Made by a program: the position numbers and the translations under genes. From an uncultured Pirellula sp. (GTDB lineage Bacteria > Planctomycetota > Planctomycetia > Pirellulales > Pirellulaceae): 64,000 bases of DNA. Under the pieces are notes generated by a model that was not told where the DNA came from, searched no databases, and was given only the letters and a program-made list of their open reading frames with translations. The stretch lies in assembly GCA_903892355.1 (NCBI GenBank), contig CAITIE010000011.1, positions 1-64,000 of the forward strand. The letters run 5' to 3'. Shown one piece after another: positions 1 to 8,894 of this stretch (position 1 is its first letter; every line of letters begins with the position of its first letter).

Positions 1-347
1 ACCTTACGGCTCTTCTGGGCCTCCACCGGCCTTGTGCCGATAGAGATGGGCAGGCTTCAATCATCGCAATGTTCGGCCTCCACCGGCCTTGTGCCGGTGG
101 AGCCATGACTGGCAGCTACCCATCGCGTCCCCCTCCCCACTCTCCGCTTGGGGCTTCGCCCCACGCGAAAGGCTCGGATTTAGTGCAGCGAAGCGTGTAG
201 CTGCCAGTTGTTGCTCCCACCGGGATAAACACGGTGGAAAGCGAATTAGGTTCTTCGTTCTTGGGGCTGGAGCTTGGGAGAATGAAAAATGGAAGATGGA
301 GAATGGAGGCAAAGAAGTGCCGTCCGTCATTCCTCGCACCTAGTCCC

Positions 348-1484
348 TTAATTCACCCAGACCTTCCCAGTCGATGTCGCATCTTGTTCATACGATGCGA
401 TCTGTTCGAGCGTCAAGTCCTCGGCAGCGCGTTCCCAGCGCGGGTCCGTATACCACGCCACCGTTTTTGCGATGGTCGTTTCAAAGTCCCAGGTGGGGGA
501 CCATCCCAGCATGTGGAAGGCCTTGTCAGTCGCCAAGTTCAATTTGGACGCTTCATGAGGCGCATTCGGGTCAGAGCCATCGACCCATTCTCCAGGGACA
601 TGCTTTAACACCTCCTCGACGACTTGTGCGACCGTTCGGTTGCTATCAAGAGCCGGTCCGAAATTGAATCCGGAAGCCAGATCCCGTGCAGGGAATCGAG
701 CGATCGATGCGTTGTGCAAATTCGCCGCCAGCCACAGGTACCCAGAAATCGGCTCCAGGACATGTTGCCAGGGTCGCGTCGCGAGCTTGTTCCGGATCGG
801 GATGATTTCTCCCGCGTTCAAGGCTTTAAAGACATCGGGGATGATCCGATCTTTGGCCCAATCTCCACCCCCGATCACATTGCCGGCTCGCGCCGAAGCG
901 ATCCGAAATTTAGACGTGTCTGAAAGGAACGAGCGACGGTAGGCAGCAGTGACCAGTTCCGCGCAACCTTTGGAGGCGCTGTAGGGATCGTAGCCACCCA
1001 TGGCGTCTTCTTCGCGGTAGGCGTGGAGCCATTCGCGGTTCTCGTAGCATTTATCGGTGGTGACGATGACGCAGGTGCATGGGTGATCAGCGACGCGGAT
1101 GGCGTCGAGCACGTGGACGGTTCCCATGACGTTGGTGGCGAAAGTTTCCACCGGGATGTCAAACGAGAGTCGCACGAGAGGTTGGGCCGCGAGGTGGAAG
1201 ACAAAATCGGGGCGAACCCGTTCGATGGTTTCAATCAGCAGTTTGCGATTGGCAACATCCCCGCGGGTATCCGACGCTATACGGGTTCCGAGGTTGAGGA
1301 GGTCAAAGAGGCGTTCGTGGGGTTGCGGATCGAGGGCGTAGCCATGGACCTGGGCGCCGAACCGAAGAAGCCACTGCGTGAGCCAGCTTCCTTTGAATCC
1401 GGTGTGGCCGGTGACCAGCACCGAGGCGTTTTGAAAGACGGAGCCAAACATGGCGAGGTAGGGGGCGTAAGGGTTGGGTAACAA
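348..1484 (-). CDS. rfbG: CDP-glucose 4,6-dehydratase (extended SDR)
   Basis: ORF 378 aa; VLVTGHTGFKGSWLTQWLLRFGAQVHGYAL, HLAAQPLVRLSF, VIVTTDKCYENREW, YSASKGCAE typical of RfbG-type SDR. An internal start at MFGSVFQ is possible. Confidence 0.88.
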   Translation of the reverse strand: MLPNPYAPYLAMFGSVFQNASVLVTGHTGFKGSWLTQWLLRFGAQVHGYALDPQPHERLFDLLNLGTRIASDTRGDVANRKLLIETIERVRPDFVFHLAAQPLVRLSFDIPVETFATNVMGTVHVLDAIRVADHPCTCVIVTTDKCYENREWLHAYREEDAMGGYDPYSASKGCAELVTAAYRRSFLSDTSKFRIASARAGNVIGGGDWAKDRIIPDVFKALNAGEIIPIRNKLATRPWQHVLEPISGYLWLAANLHNASIARFPARDLASGFNFGPALDSNRTVAQVVEEVLKHVPGEWVDGSDPNAPHEASKLNLATDKAFHMLGWSPTWDFETTIAKTVAWYTDPRWERAAEDLTLEQIASYEQDATSTGKVWVN

Positions 1485-1908
1485 AAACGGCTAACAGCGA
1501 AGTTTAGCACAGAAATCGTGGTTGGCCGAAACACGGAGGCACAGAGATCACGGAGATTTTGAGGGGGGCGGTTCCGTCAGCGAGTCTTGATCCGCCGAGT
1601 GGGCCTTAGCCCCGGTTTATTGGGTTTACCAAGGGTCTGAACAGCCGAAAACCGCGGCTAACGCCGACCGGCTGATCGTTGGAAAGTGTTAAGTGAAACC
1701 GGTTTTGTAGTGGATCTTGCGAAAGATCCCGACATCGCGACCTCCCAACGATTCTCTAATGGGCAAATATTTTTTTTCTCAATATAGGCCAAAATGCTTG
1801 ACTGTTCCGTTTAGTCCGTTTATGCTGACGGGAATGCATGTATTCCGGGTGGATTTTGAGAGCCCACGTGCATCTCGGTACACGTCCGAATTTCAAGGGG
1901 ATTCATCA

Positions 1909-2640
1909 ATGAGTAAAGTGTTGATTTGTGCGGCGTCTTTGCTGTGCCTTTTTTCTGGTTTCAGCCAAGCGGCAGTTGTAAATTTCACAACCACGACTCT
2001 AACCGGAGCTTACAGTGGTAATTTTGGCAAGATTACGGGTGGTGACCCCAGTGTTTTTCAGCAAACTTTCAATTTCTCAGGACCTGCGAGTTTGTTGTCG
2101 GCAAGCGCCCCATATCAGGATCAGCTCAAGTCGACTGCAACCAATCCGAATGGAGGGGCTGCCGTAGGTTACGGAGTCGGTACAGTAAGCGCCTCAGTCG
2201 CTTTCAAGAACAATCTTGGTTTTCAAGTCGCTATTTCCTCGACGGTAGATACCAATGATTTTACCCAGGTTTGGACCTCGGGTACCTTCTCCTTTGTTGT
2301 GGATACTACCACAAACTACTCCTTCACCTCCGCCGCCGGCAATACATCGGGAAATTTGGACTCGGCACAGAATTACATCACTCTTAAGAATGGGGCATTG
2401 GTGATGGGTGCTTCCGGGTCGCTAACCGCGGGCACGACTTACACTGTAGAGTTCATGAGCTACGCCTCGATGACGCAAAGCCCTACAAGCTTCAACCAAG
2501 GAGGTAAGACAGCTTACCTCGAGTCGCAGTTGGATTTTACGGGAACTACCCCTCCAGTCGTTCCTGAGCCTGCCTCGATGGCGGTTTTTGGTATGCTTGG
2601 GTTCGCGGGTTTCGCTGCACGTCGATTTCGGAAGAAGTAG
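1909..2640 (+). CDS. PEP-CTERM sorting domain-containing secreted protein
   Basis: C-terminus VVPEPASMAVFGMLGFAGFAARRFRKK (PEP motif, TM helix, basic tail). Signal peptide begins at MSKVLICAASLLCLFSGFSQAA; the ORF extends upstream to 1717 but 1909 is the more likely start. Confidence 0.85.
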   Translation: MSKVLICAASLLCLFSGFSQAAVVNFTTTTLTGAYSGNFGKITGGDPSVFQQTFNFSGPASLLSASAPYQDQLKSTATNPNGGAAVGYGVGTVSASVAFKNNLGFQVAISSTVDTNDFTQVWTSGTFSFVVDTTTNYSFTSAAGNTSGNLDSAQNYITLKNGALVMGASGSLTAGTTYTVEFMSYASMTQSPTSFNQGGKTAYLESQLDFTGTTPPVVPEPASMAVFGMLGFAGFAARRFRKK

Positions 2641-2681
2641 TCAGACGAAGCGTTTCTGGCCTTTGTAGTAGTGACATTAAC

Positions 2682-2717
2682 AGACCCTCGAATTTTTTCG
2701 AGGGTCTTTTCGTTTTT
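2682..2717 (+). terminator. Rho-independent terminator after the PEP-CTERM gene
   Basis: AGACCCTCGA-attttt-TCGAGGGTCT, then TTTCGTTTTT. Confidence 0.8.
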
Positions 2718-3279
2718 GAAGGCTTAGCCGTTCTTTTCGATAAAACCAAATTCTTTTGGATACACACTCCACCCCTCTTCGCAACAATGTGAATAATCGG
2801 CAAAGCTTTCCTGGTTCTCACCCATTTCGGGGGACCGCAAACTTTACTGCCAAGTTTTCCGTCTTAAGATTTAGGGCGTTTTGTACGCACCATCTTCGAA
2901 GTCACGCTCCTTCGGAGCGTCCTCTTTTCAGAATCGCCCTATCGCGGTGAATCGGATCGCACTTATTCGTGCCACCGACGTGGACGAAGGTTTATTCGGG
3001 TCCGGCAAAAGGGGCTATCCGGCTGGAGGCTAAGCTGCAAGCTGTATTTTTGAGCGGCGTCGCGCTGGCGGCCGGTTTTGAAACAGGCTGGAGGCGTTAG
3101 GCTGTAGGCTAGAAGTTTAGTAGCCGCCGCAAGCGTGGAGCCAGAACCCGCGGCTAGCGGGGATTAATTTTGGTGAGTTGGGCTTTGCACCAATCTAACC
3201 CGGCCGCCGTCGTTCAATCAAAGCTTTCAATGCAAATTAGTTCACTGACGTTTTGTTGCTGGTCGCCAAACTTCCAATC

Positions 3280-4377
3280 ATGCAATTCATCGATCTGAAA
3301 ACTCAATACCAACAACTCAAGCCAGGGATCGACGCGGCGATCCAAGGAGTCCTCAGTCACGGCCAGTTCATCATGGGGCCAGAGATCAAAGAACTCGAAC
3401 GCGTTCTCGCAGAGTACGTCCAAGCAACACACTGCATCTCCGTTGCCAGTGGAACCGACAGTCTAGAGATCGCTCTTCGTGCACTCGACATTGGCCCAGG
3501 GGATGAGGTCCTCACCATTCCATTCACTTGGATCAGTTCCAGCGAGGTCGTCTTACTCGTCGGCGCCACACCCGTTTTCATTGATATTGAACCATCCACT
3601 TACAACATCGATGTCGAGCAGATCGAATCGAAAATCACGCCGCGAACCAAAGCGATCCTCGCGGTGAGCTTGTTCGGGCAAATGCCGGATTATCAACGGA
3701 TCAACGCGATCGCGGCCAAGCACAACATCGCCGTGATCGAGGATGCCGCACAGAGTTTTGGCGCTAGCCAACATGGAAAACGTAGTTGTGGTGCGACCGC
3801 GATCGCAAGTACCAGCTTTTTTCCGGCGAAACCCCTTGGCTGTTACGGCGACGGTGGCGCGCTCTTCACGTCCAACGATGCATTGGCGGAGCGATTCATG
3901 GCCATCCGTAACCATGGCGGCCTCAAGAGGCATCACCATACCTTGGTCGGGATGAACGGCCGGTTCGATACCTTGCAAGCGGCTGTCTTGTTGGCGAAGT
4001 GGCCCACCTTTGCATGGGAGGTGGAACAGCGGAACGCGATCGGTGCTCGATACTCCCGATTGTTGGCCGATGTCTGCATCGTTCCCGAGGTTGCCCCTGG
4101 GAACACACACGTCTATGCCCAGTATACGATCCGCGTCCCTAACCGAGACGCCCTTGCTACTCACCTGCAATCCCAAGGTATTCCCACGGCAGTCTACTAC
4201 CCGAAATGCCTGCATGAACAACCGGTTTTTGAACCGTTAGGTTATCGGTGGGGTGATTTTCCAGAGTCCGAAAAAGCATCGCGCGAAGTGTTGAGCTTGC
4301 CCATGCATCCGTTCCTCAGTGAATCCGACCAAGACCGAGTCGTCGCCGCCCTTCGAGACTTTTTCCGCGCGAACTAA
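3280..4377 (+). CDS. DegT/DnrJ/EryC1/StrS family sugar aminotransferase (WbpE-like)
   Basis: MQFIDLKTQYQQLKPGIDAAIQGVLSHGQFIMGPEIKELE, VIEDAAQSFGA, SFFPAKPLGCYGDGGA. ORF opens at 3253; MQF at 3280 preferred. Confidence 0.88.
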   Translation: MQFIDLKTQYQQLKPGIDAAIQGVLSHGQFIMGPEIKELERVLAEYVQATHCISVASGTDSLEIALRALDIGPGDEVLTIPFTWISSSEVVLLVGATPVFIDIEPSTYNIDVEQIESKITPRTKAILAVSLFGQMPDYQRINAIAAKHNIAVIEDAAQSFGASQHGKRSCGATAIASTSFFPAKPLGCYGDGGALFTSNDALAERFMAIRNHGGLKRHHHTLVGMNGRFDTLQAAVLLAKWPTFAWEVEQRNAIGARYSRLLADVCIVPEVAPGNTHVYAQYTIRVPNRDALATHLQSQGIPTAVYYPKCLHEQPVFEPLGYRWGDFPESEKASREVLSLPMHPFLSESDQDRVVAALRDFFRAN

Positions 4378-4382
4378 ACTCC

Positions 4383-6104
4383 ATGAACGAACACACCATC
4401 CGCGATGTCGCATTGATCGGTGGAGGATATTGGGGCAAGAACCTTGCTCGAAACCTCCATGCACTCGGCGTCCTGCACACCTTGTGCGACACCCACGAGC
4501 AGACACTCCGTAATTTCAGCATCGGCTACGAGGGGGTTGCGAAGACCACCTCGGTCGATGCCGTTCTCCAAGATGATTCCGTTACCAAGGTATTCATCGC
4601 CGCCCCGGCTGCACTGCACTATACGCTTGCGAAATCCGCATTGCTGCATGGCAAAGACGTCTTCGTAGAAAAGCCGTTGTGCTTGACCGTACTCGAAGCC
4701 GAAGAACTGGTCGCTTTAAGCAGTCGATTGGAGAGGATCTTGATGGTGGGGCATTTGCTCCAATACCATCCGTGTGTCCAGAAGATCAAAGAGCTAATCG
4801 CCAGCGGCGAATTAGGGCGATTGCAATACATCACTTCCAATCGGCTGAACCTTGGCAAAATCCGACGCGAAGAAAACGCGTTGTGGAGTTTTGCCCCGCA
4901 CGATTTGTCCGTCATCCTGTCCTTGGTAGGGGATCGCTTGCCCGTTTCGTTGCAATGCACCGGTGGAGGCTGGTTAACCCCTGGTGTTGCCGATACCACC
5001 TTGACCTCGATGCGATTCGATGGTGAGGTGCTGGCTCATGTTTTCGTGAGTTGGTTGAATCCGTTCAAGGAGCAGAAACTGACCGTGGTCGGATCGCATG
5101 GAATGGTGGTTTTCGATGATACGCTGGACTGGGATAAAAAGCTGGTGATGTATCGGCATCAAATCGCTTGGCAGGATGGACTCATTCCGACTGCCGGGAA
5201 AGTGATTGGCGAACCTGTTGAGGTTGTGACGTCCGAGCCATTACGCAATGAATGCGAACACTTTATTGAGTGTTGTGCGCAACGGCGACAACCGCGCACC
5301 GATGGAAAAGAGGGGTTGCAAGTGCTCAGGGTGCTGGCGATGGCCCAAACGAGTCTCGATGCTGCCGGGAGATCCGTCAGCGTACGTGATATTGCGTCTG
5401 CACCCGCGGCGGTGTACTACGCGCACCCCAGCGCGATCGTTGACGAGGGTGCGACGATCGGAAAGGGGAGCAAGATTTGGCATTTTAGTCATATCAGTTC
5501 CGGGGCAAAACTGGGCGAAGATTGCAATCTTGGCCAAAACGTTTTTGTCGCTTCTGGGGTGACTATGGGGCGAAACGTCAAGGTTCAAAACAACGTGTCG
5601 ATTTACGCGGGCACGGAAGTGCATGACGACGTGTTTCTGGGACCGTCGTGTGTTTTGACCAATGTCACCAACCCGCGGAGCCAAGTGGTCCGCAGGAACA
5701 TTTATGAGAAGACGGTTCTGCGGCGTGGTGCGACAATCGGCGCGAATGCGACGATTGTTTGTGGGGTGGATTTAGGTCGGTACAGTTTTGTGGCAGCTGG
5801 AGCTGTCGTCACGGACGATGTGCCGGATTATGGCATGGTGAAAGGGGTTCCGGCGAGGTTCTCCGGCTGGATGAGTCGGCACGGGCATGTATTGAGTTTT
5901 GATGCGACCGGGATGGCGATATGCCCGGAGTCGGGGTTGGAGTATCGGATTGAAGTCGCGGAGGGTGTTGCTTCGGTGCATTGCGTGACTATTCCGGAGG
6001 ATGCACCGTTGCCTGAGGGTTTGCGTATTGGAAGTCGTTCGTACGACACAGTGCGTGCGGAAAATCGACATCGGGATGATCGCCCATCGAAACCCCAAGC
6101 GTAA
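4383..6104 (+). CDS. Fusion of Gfo/Idh/MocA oxidoreductase (WbpB/WlbA-like) and left-handed beta-helix N-acyltransferase (WbpD/WlbB-like)
   Basis: N-terminus VALIGGGYWGKNLARNLHALGVLHTLCD, VFVEKPLCLTVLEAEELV; C-terminus HPSAIVDEGATIGKGSKIWHFSHISSGAKLGEDCNLGQNVFVASGV...NVSIYAGTEVHDDVFLGPSCVLTNV. Confidence 0.88.
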   Translation: MNEHTIRDVALIGGGYWGKNLARNLHALGVLHTLCDTHEQTLRNFSIGYEGVAKTTSVDAVLQDDSVTKVFIAAPAALHYTLAKSALLHGKDVFVEKPLCLTVLEAEELVALSSRLERILMVGHLLQYHPCVQKIKELIASGELGRLQYITSNRLNLGKIRREENALWSFAPHDLSVILSLVGDRLPVSLQCTGGGWLTPGVADTTLTSMRFDGEVLAHVFVSWLNPFKEQKLTVVGSHGMVVFDDTLDWDKKLVMYRHQIAWQDGLIPTAGKVIGEPVEVVTSEPLRNECEHFIECCAQRRQPRTDGKEGLQVLRVLAMAQTSLDAAGRSVSVRDIASAPAAVYYAHPSAIVDEGATIGKGSKIWHFSHISSGAKLGEDCNLGQNVFVASGVTMGRNVKVQNNVSIYAGTEVHDDVFLGPSCVLTNVTNPRSQVVRRNIYEKTVLRRGATIGANATIVCGVDLGRYSFVAAGAVVTDDVPDYGMVKGVPARFSGWMSRHGHVLSFDATGMAICPESGLEYRIEVAEGVASVHCVTIPEDAPLPEGLRIGSRSYDTVRAENRHRDDRPSKPQA

Positions 6105-6640
6105 GCGAAATCATCGGAGCCCTCAGCGTGAGCGCCGGGTGGAGGGACGTACCGAATTGGTAGCCGCGATGTTTCGATATTGACTTGCATCGTAGGAGTA
6201 GAAAACCGGATTTCACGCGAAGACGCGAAGACGCGAAGGGGAACCTGGGTACGAAGGACGAGTTTTTTGGATGAGTAGTTCATGCAGTTGAAACCCCCAA
6301 GCGTGAGCGAAATCATCGGAGCCCTCAGCGTGAGCGCCGGGTGGTGGCACGTACCGAATTGGTAGTGGCGATGTTTCGATCGTGACTTGTATCGTAGGAA
6401 TAGAAAACCGGATTTCACGCGAAGACGCGAAGACGCGAAGGGGAACCTGGGTACGACGGAAGAGTTTTTAGGGTTAGTAGTTCATGCAGTTTAAACCCCA
6501 AGCGTGAGCGAAATCATCGGAGCCCTCAGCGTGAGCGCCGGGTGGTGGGACGTACCGAAGTGGTAGCCGCGGCGTGTCGATCATGACTAGTATCGGAAGT
6601 GTCGGGCTCCAGCGTGCGGTTGCCACTTGCTTACACGCGT
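6092..6640. repeat. Three tandem ~200-bp copies of a dispersed intergenic repeat
   Basis: CCCCAAGCGTRAGCGAAATCATCGGAGCCCTCAGCGTGAGCGCCGGGTGG recurs at ~6095, ~6295 and ~6496. Two copies contain GAAAACCGGATTTCACGCGAAGACGCGAAGACGCGAAGGGGAACCTGGGTACGA. Confidence 0.9.
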
Positions 6641-6727
6641 GACTCGGACGGCTATTAGCCCGATGTTCTGTAAATCAATGATTCGGATTGGTATTATTAT
6701 CGTTCTTCGAATGGAAATAACTTCTCC

Positions 6728-8008
6728 ATGATTGCCATCGTTGGGCTTGGATACGTCGGGTTGCCCCTTTCCCTGCAATTCTGTTCGAAGGGACAGCAGG
6801 TTTTGGGGTTGGACATCGACCCAGAGAAAGTAGAAAACCTACAGCGCGGGGAAAGCTACATCCATCACATCCCTGGTTCCACGGTCGCAGAGCATGTCCA
6901 AAGTGGACGATTCCAGGCAAGTAACACTTTTTCGCGGGTGAGCGAATGCGAGGCGGTGATCATTTGCGTTCCGACGCCACTGAACAAGAATCGCGAACCC
7001 GATATCTCCTACATTTTGTCGACGGGTAGATCGATCGCGCCACACTTGCGACCAGGAATGTTGGTCGTGCTCGAGTCGACCACATATCCGGGAACGACGG
7101 ATGAAGATCTTCGGGAAGTTCTCGAATCCGGGTCAGGTTTGGTTGCTGGAAAAGACTTTCACCTCGCCTTTTCGCCAGAGCGGGAGGATCCAGGGAATCC
7201 GAACAGCGTCGTGGAGAAAATACCGAAGGTGGTTGGAGGGTATACCCCTGAATGCTTGAAGGCAGCTACATCGCTCTACCAGAGCGCTCTCAATAGTGTT
7301 GTACCTGTATCCAGTTGTCGGGCCGCCGAGGCGACCAAACTGCTTGAAAACATCTTCCGCAGCGTCAATATTGCGCTCGTGAATGAACTCAAGATCGTTT
7401 ACGAAGCGATGGGGATTGATATTTGGGAAATCATCGCGGCGGCGAAGACGAAACCGTTTGGGTACATGGCGTTTTACCCCGGGCCTGGCCTGGGTGGGCA
7501 TTGCATACCCATTGATCCGTTTTACTTGACGTGGAAAGCGAGAGAGTACCAAAAATCGACACGCTTCATTGAACTCGCTGGCGAAGTGAATGTGTCGATG
7601 CCGGACTACGTCGTGTTGAAATTGACGGAAGCCTTGAACGCTAGACGCAAACCCGTGAATGGCAGCCGGATTCTGCTCGTCGGTTTGGCGTACAAGGCAG
7701 AGGTGGACGACGCACGCGAGTCCCCTGGTTATACGTTGATGGATAAATTGAAGGAACGCGGTGCTGAACTCGCGTACTATGACCCTTATATTCCGACGAT
7801 TCGACCCAGTCGAGAGCATGGGCATTGGGCGGGAATGGAGTGTGTTCCATGGAGCGAGGTCGAGATTCGCAAGTATGATGCTGTGTTGATCGCCACTGCC
7901 CACAAGGTGGTCAATTACACGGAATTATCGCAATGGGCCGAGTTGATCGTAGACACACGGAACGCGATGCAGGGGATCGTGGGATCTGCCGAAATCGTCA
8001 AGGCTTAG
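6728..8008 (+). CDS. wbpA: Nucleotide sugar dehydrogenase (UDP-N-acetylglucosamine 6-dehydrogenase, WbpA-like)
   Basis: MIAIVGLGYVGLPLSLQFCSKGQQVLGLDID; VLESTTYPGTTDE; FYPGPGLGGHCIPIDPFYLTWKA; GLAYKAEVDDARESP. Confidence 0.88.
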   Translation: MIAIVGLGYVGLPLSLQFCSKGQQVLGLDIDPEKVENLQRGESYIHHIPGSTVAEHVQSGRFQASNTFSRVSECEAVIICVPTPLNKNREPDISYILSTGRSIAPHLRPGMLVVLESTTYPGTTDEDLREVLESGSGLVAGKDFHLAFSPEREDPGNPNSVVEKIPKVVGGYTPECLKAATSLYQSALNSVVPVSSCRAAEATKLLENIFRSVNIALVNELKIVYEAMGIDIWEIIAAAKTKPFGYMAFYPGPGLGGHCIPIDPFYLTWKAREYQKSTRFIELAGEVNVSMPDYVVLKLTEALNARRKPVNGSRILLVGLAYKAEVDDARESPGYTLMDKLKERGAELAYYDPYIPTIRPSREHGHWAGMECVPWSEVEIRKYDAVLIATAHKVVNYTELSQWAELIVDTRNAMQGIVGSAEIVKA

Positions 8009-8033
8009 GTAGGAAATAGGCTAGGAAACACCG

Positions 8034-8894
8034 ATGCAATTCATTGCCAAAGTTCTGAGGAAGCTGAGATTGGCCCGTTACTTCAACCAGCGGGTTTCGC
8101 TGTTTGAAAATGGAAGGGTGTTTAAGGTTCCGCTCCTGGGAGACCTCGGGTATGGCAATTTGAGTTTAACAGAACCCTGGATGACGTCGTTGTTTAAGCG
8201 ATTGTCCTCGATCTTTGAAGAAGATGGATTTGTTTTCGTCGACGTCGGCGTGAATATCGGGCAGACATTGCTCAAATTGCGTAGTGCATTTCCGGATGCT
8301 CGGTATGTTGGATTCGAGCCAAATCCAACTTGCGTGTATTATGTCAATGCACTCATTGATGCGAACGCCTTTCAAAACGTAAGCGTCTATCCCGTTGGGA
8401 TTTCGGGTAAGGCGACGGTGCTGAGTCTAAATCTCTACGGCGATCAGAACGATGATAGTGCGGCATCGCTGATCGAGAATTTTCGTCCCGATCAGCGTGT
8501 TTATCGATCGATTCATGTGCCAGTGTTCCCGGTTGACATGCTCACGATTCCAGAGCGGATCGGTTTCCTCAAGATCGACGTTGAGGGAGCAGAGTTGGAT
8601 GTGCTGCAAGGGTTTGCACCTCAATTACGGGATTTTCGCCCTGTTGTATTAACGGAGATCTTGCCGGTATACAACGACGAAAACGTTGCTCGGTTGGAGC
8701 GTCAGGAGACCATAGAGCGTTTGATGCGTGATTTAGGCTATCGATGCTACCGAGTGATGCATCCGAATGGGAATTTCGCGGAACTCGTTCCCATCGACAG
8801 CATAGGAATACACTCGAAGGTGGAATGGTCTGATTATCTTTGGGTGCCGGATGATCGAGATACGAGGATTCGCGAGTGGTTTGCCATCAAGTGA
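8034..8894 (+). CDS. FkbM family methyltransferase
   Basis: FVFVDVGVNIGQTLLKLRSAFPDARYVGFEPNP, GFLKIDVEGAELDVLQG. Confidence 0.85.
   Translation: MQFIAKVLRKLRLARYFNQRVSLFENGRVFKVPLLGDLGYGNLSLTEPWMTSLFKRLSSIFEEDGFVFVDVGVNIGQTLLKLRSAFPDARYVGFEPNPTCVYYVNALIDANAFQNVSVYPVGISGKATVLSLNLYGDQNDDSAASLIENFRPDQRVYRSIHVPVFPVDMLTIPERIGFLKIDVEGAELDVLQGFAPQLRDFRPVVLTEILPVYNDENVARLERQETIERLMRDLGYRCYRVMHPNGNFAELVPIDSIGIHSKVEWSDYLWVPDDRDTRIREWFAIK

Noticed and set aside
1560-3200. Pseudogenes or RNA genes in the intergenic regions at ~1560-1690 and ~3000-3200
   Set aside because: They contain dispersed low-information fragments (CCGCGGCTA..., GGCTGGAGGC...) with no coherent frame or fold that I could support.
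3553-4221. Long antisense ORF opposite the DegT aminotransferase (and similar long antisense ORFs, e.g. 7133-7903, 26055-26828, 32650-33312, 54521-55618, 59094-59813, 60328-61734)
   Set aside because: Shadow ORFs opposite well-supported genes; translations show no recognisable domains.
5828-6418. ORFs on the - strand across the 6.1-6.6 kb repeats, and similar ORFs at 63214-63798
   Set aside because: Repetitive peptide products (IRYVPPPGAHAEGSDDFAYA...) arise from the repeat units themselves; no independent coding evidence.
6092-6640. Possible CRISPR array (regularly spaced repeats)
   Set aside because: The period is ~200 bp and nearly the whole unit is conserved, with no short unique spacers and no cas genes in the window.
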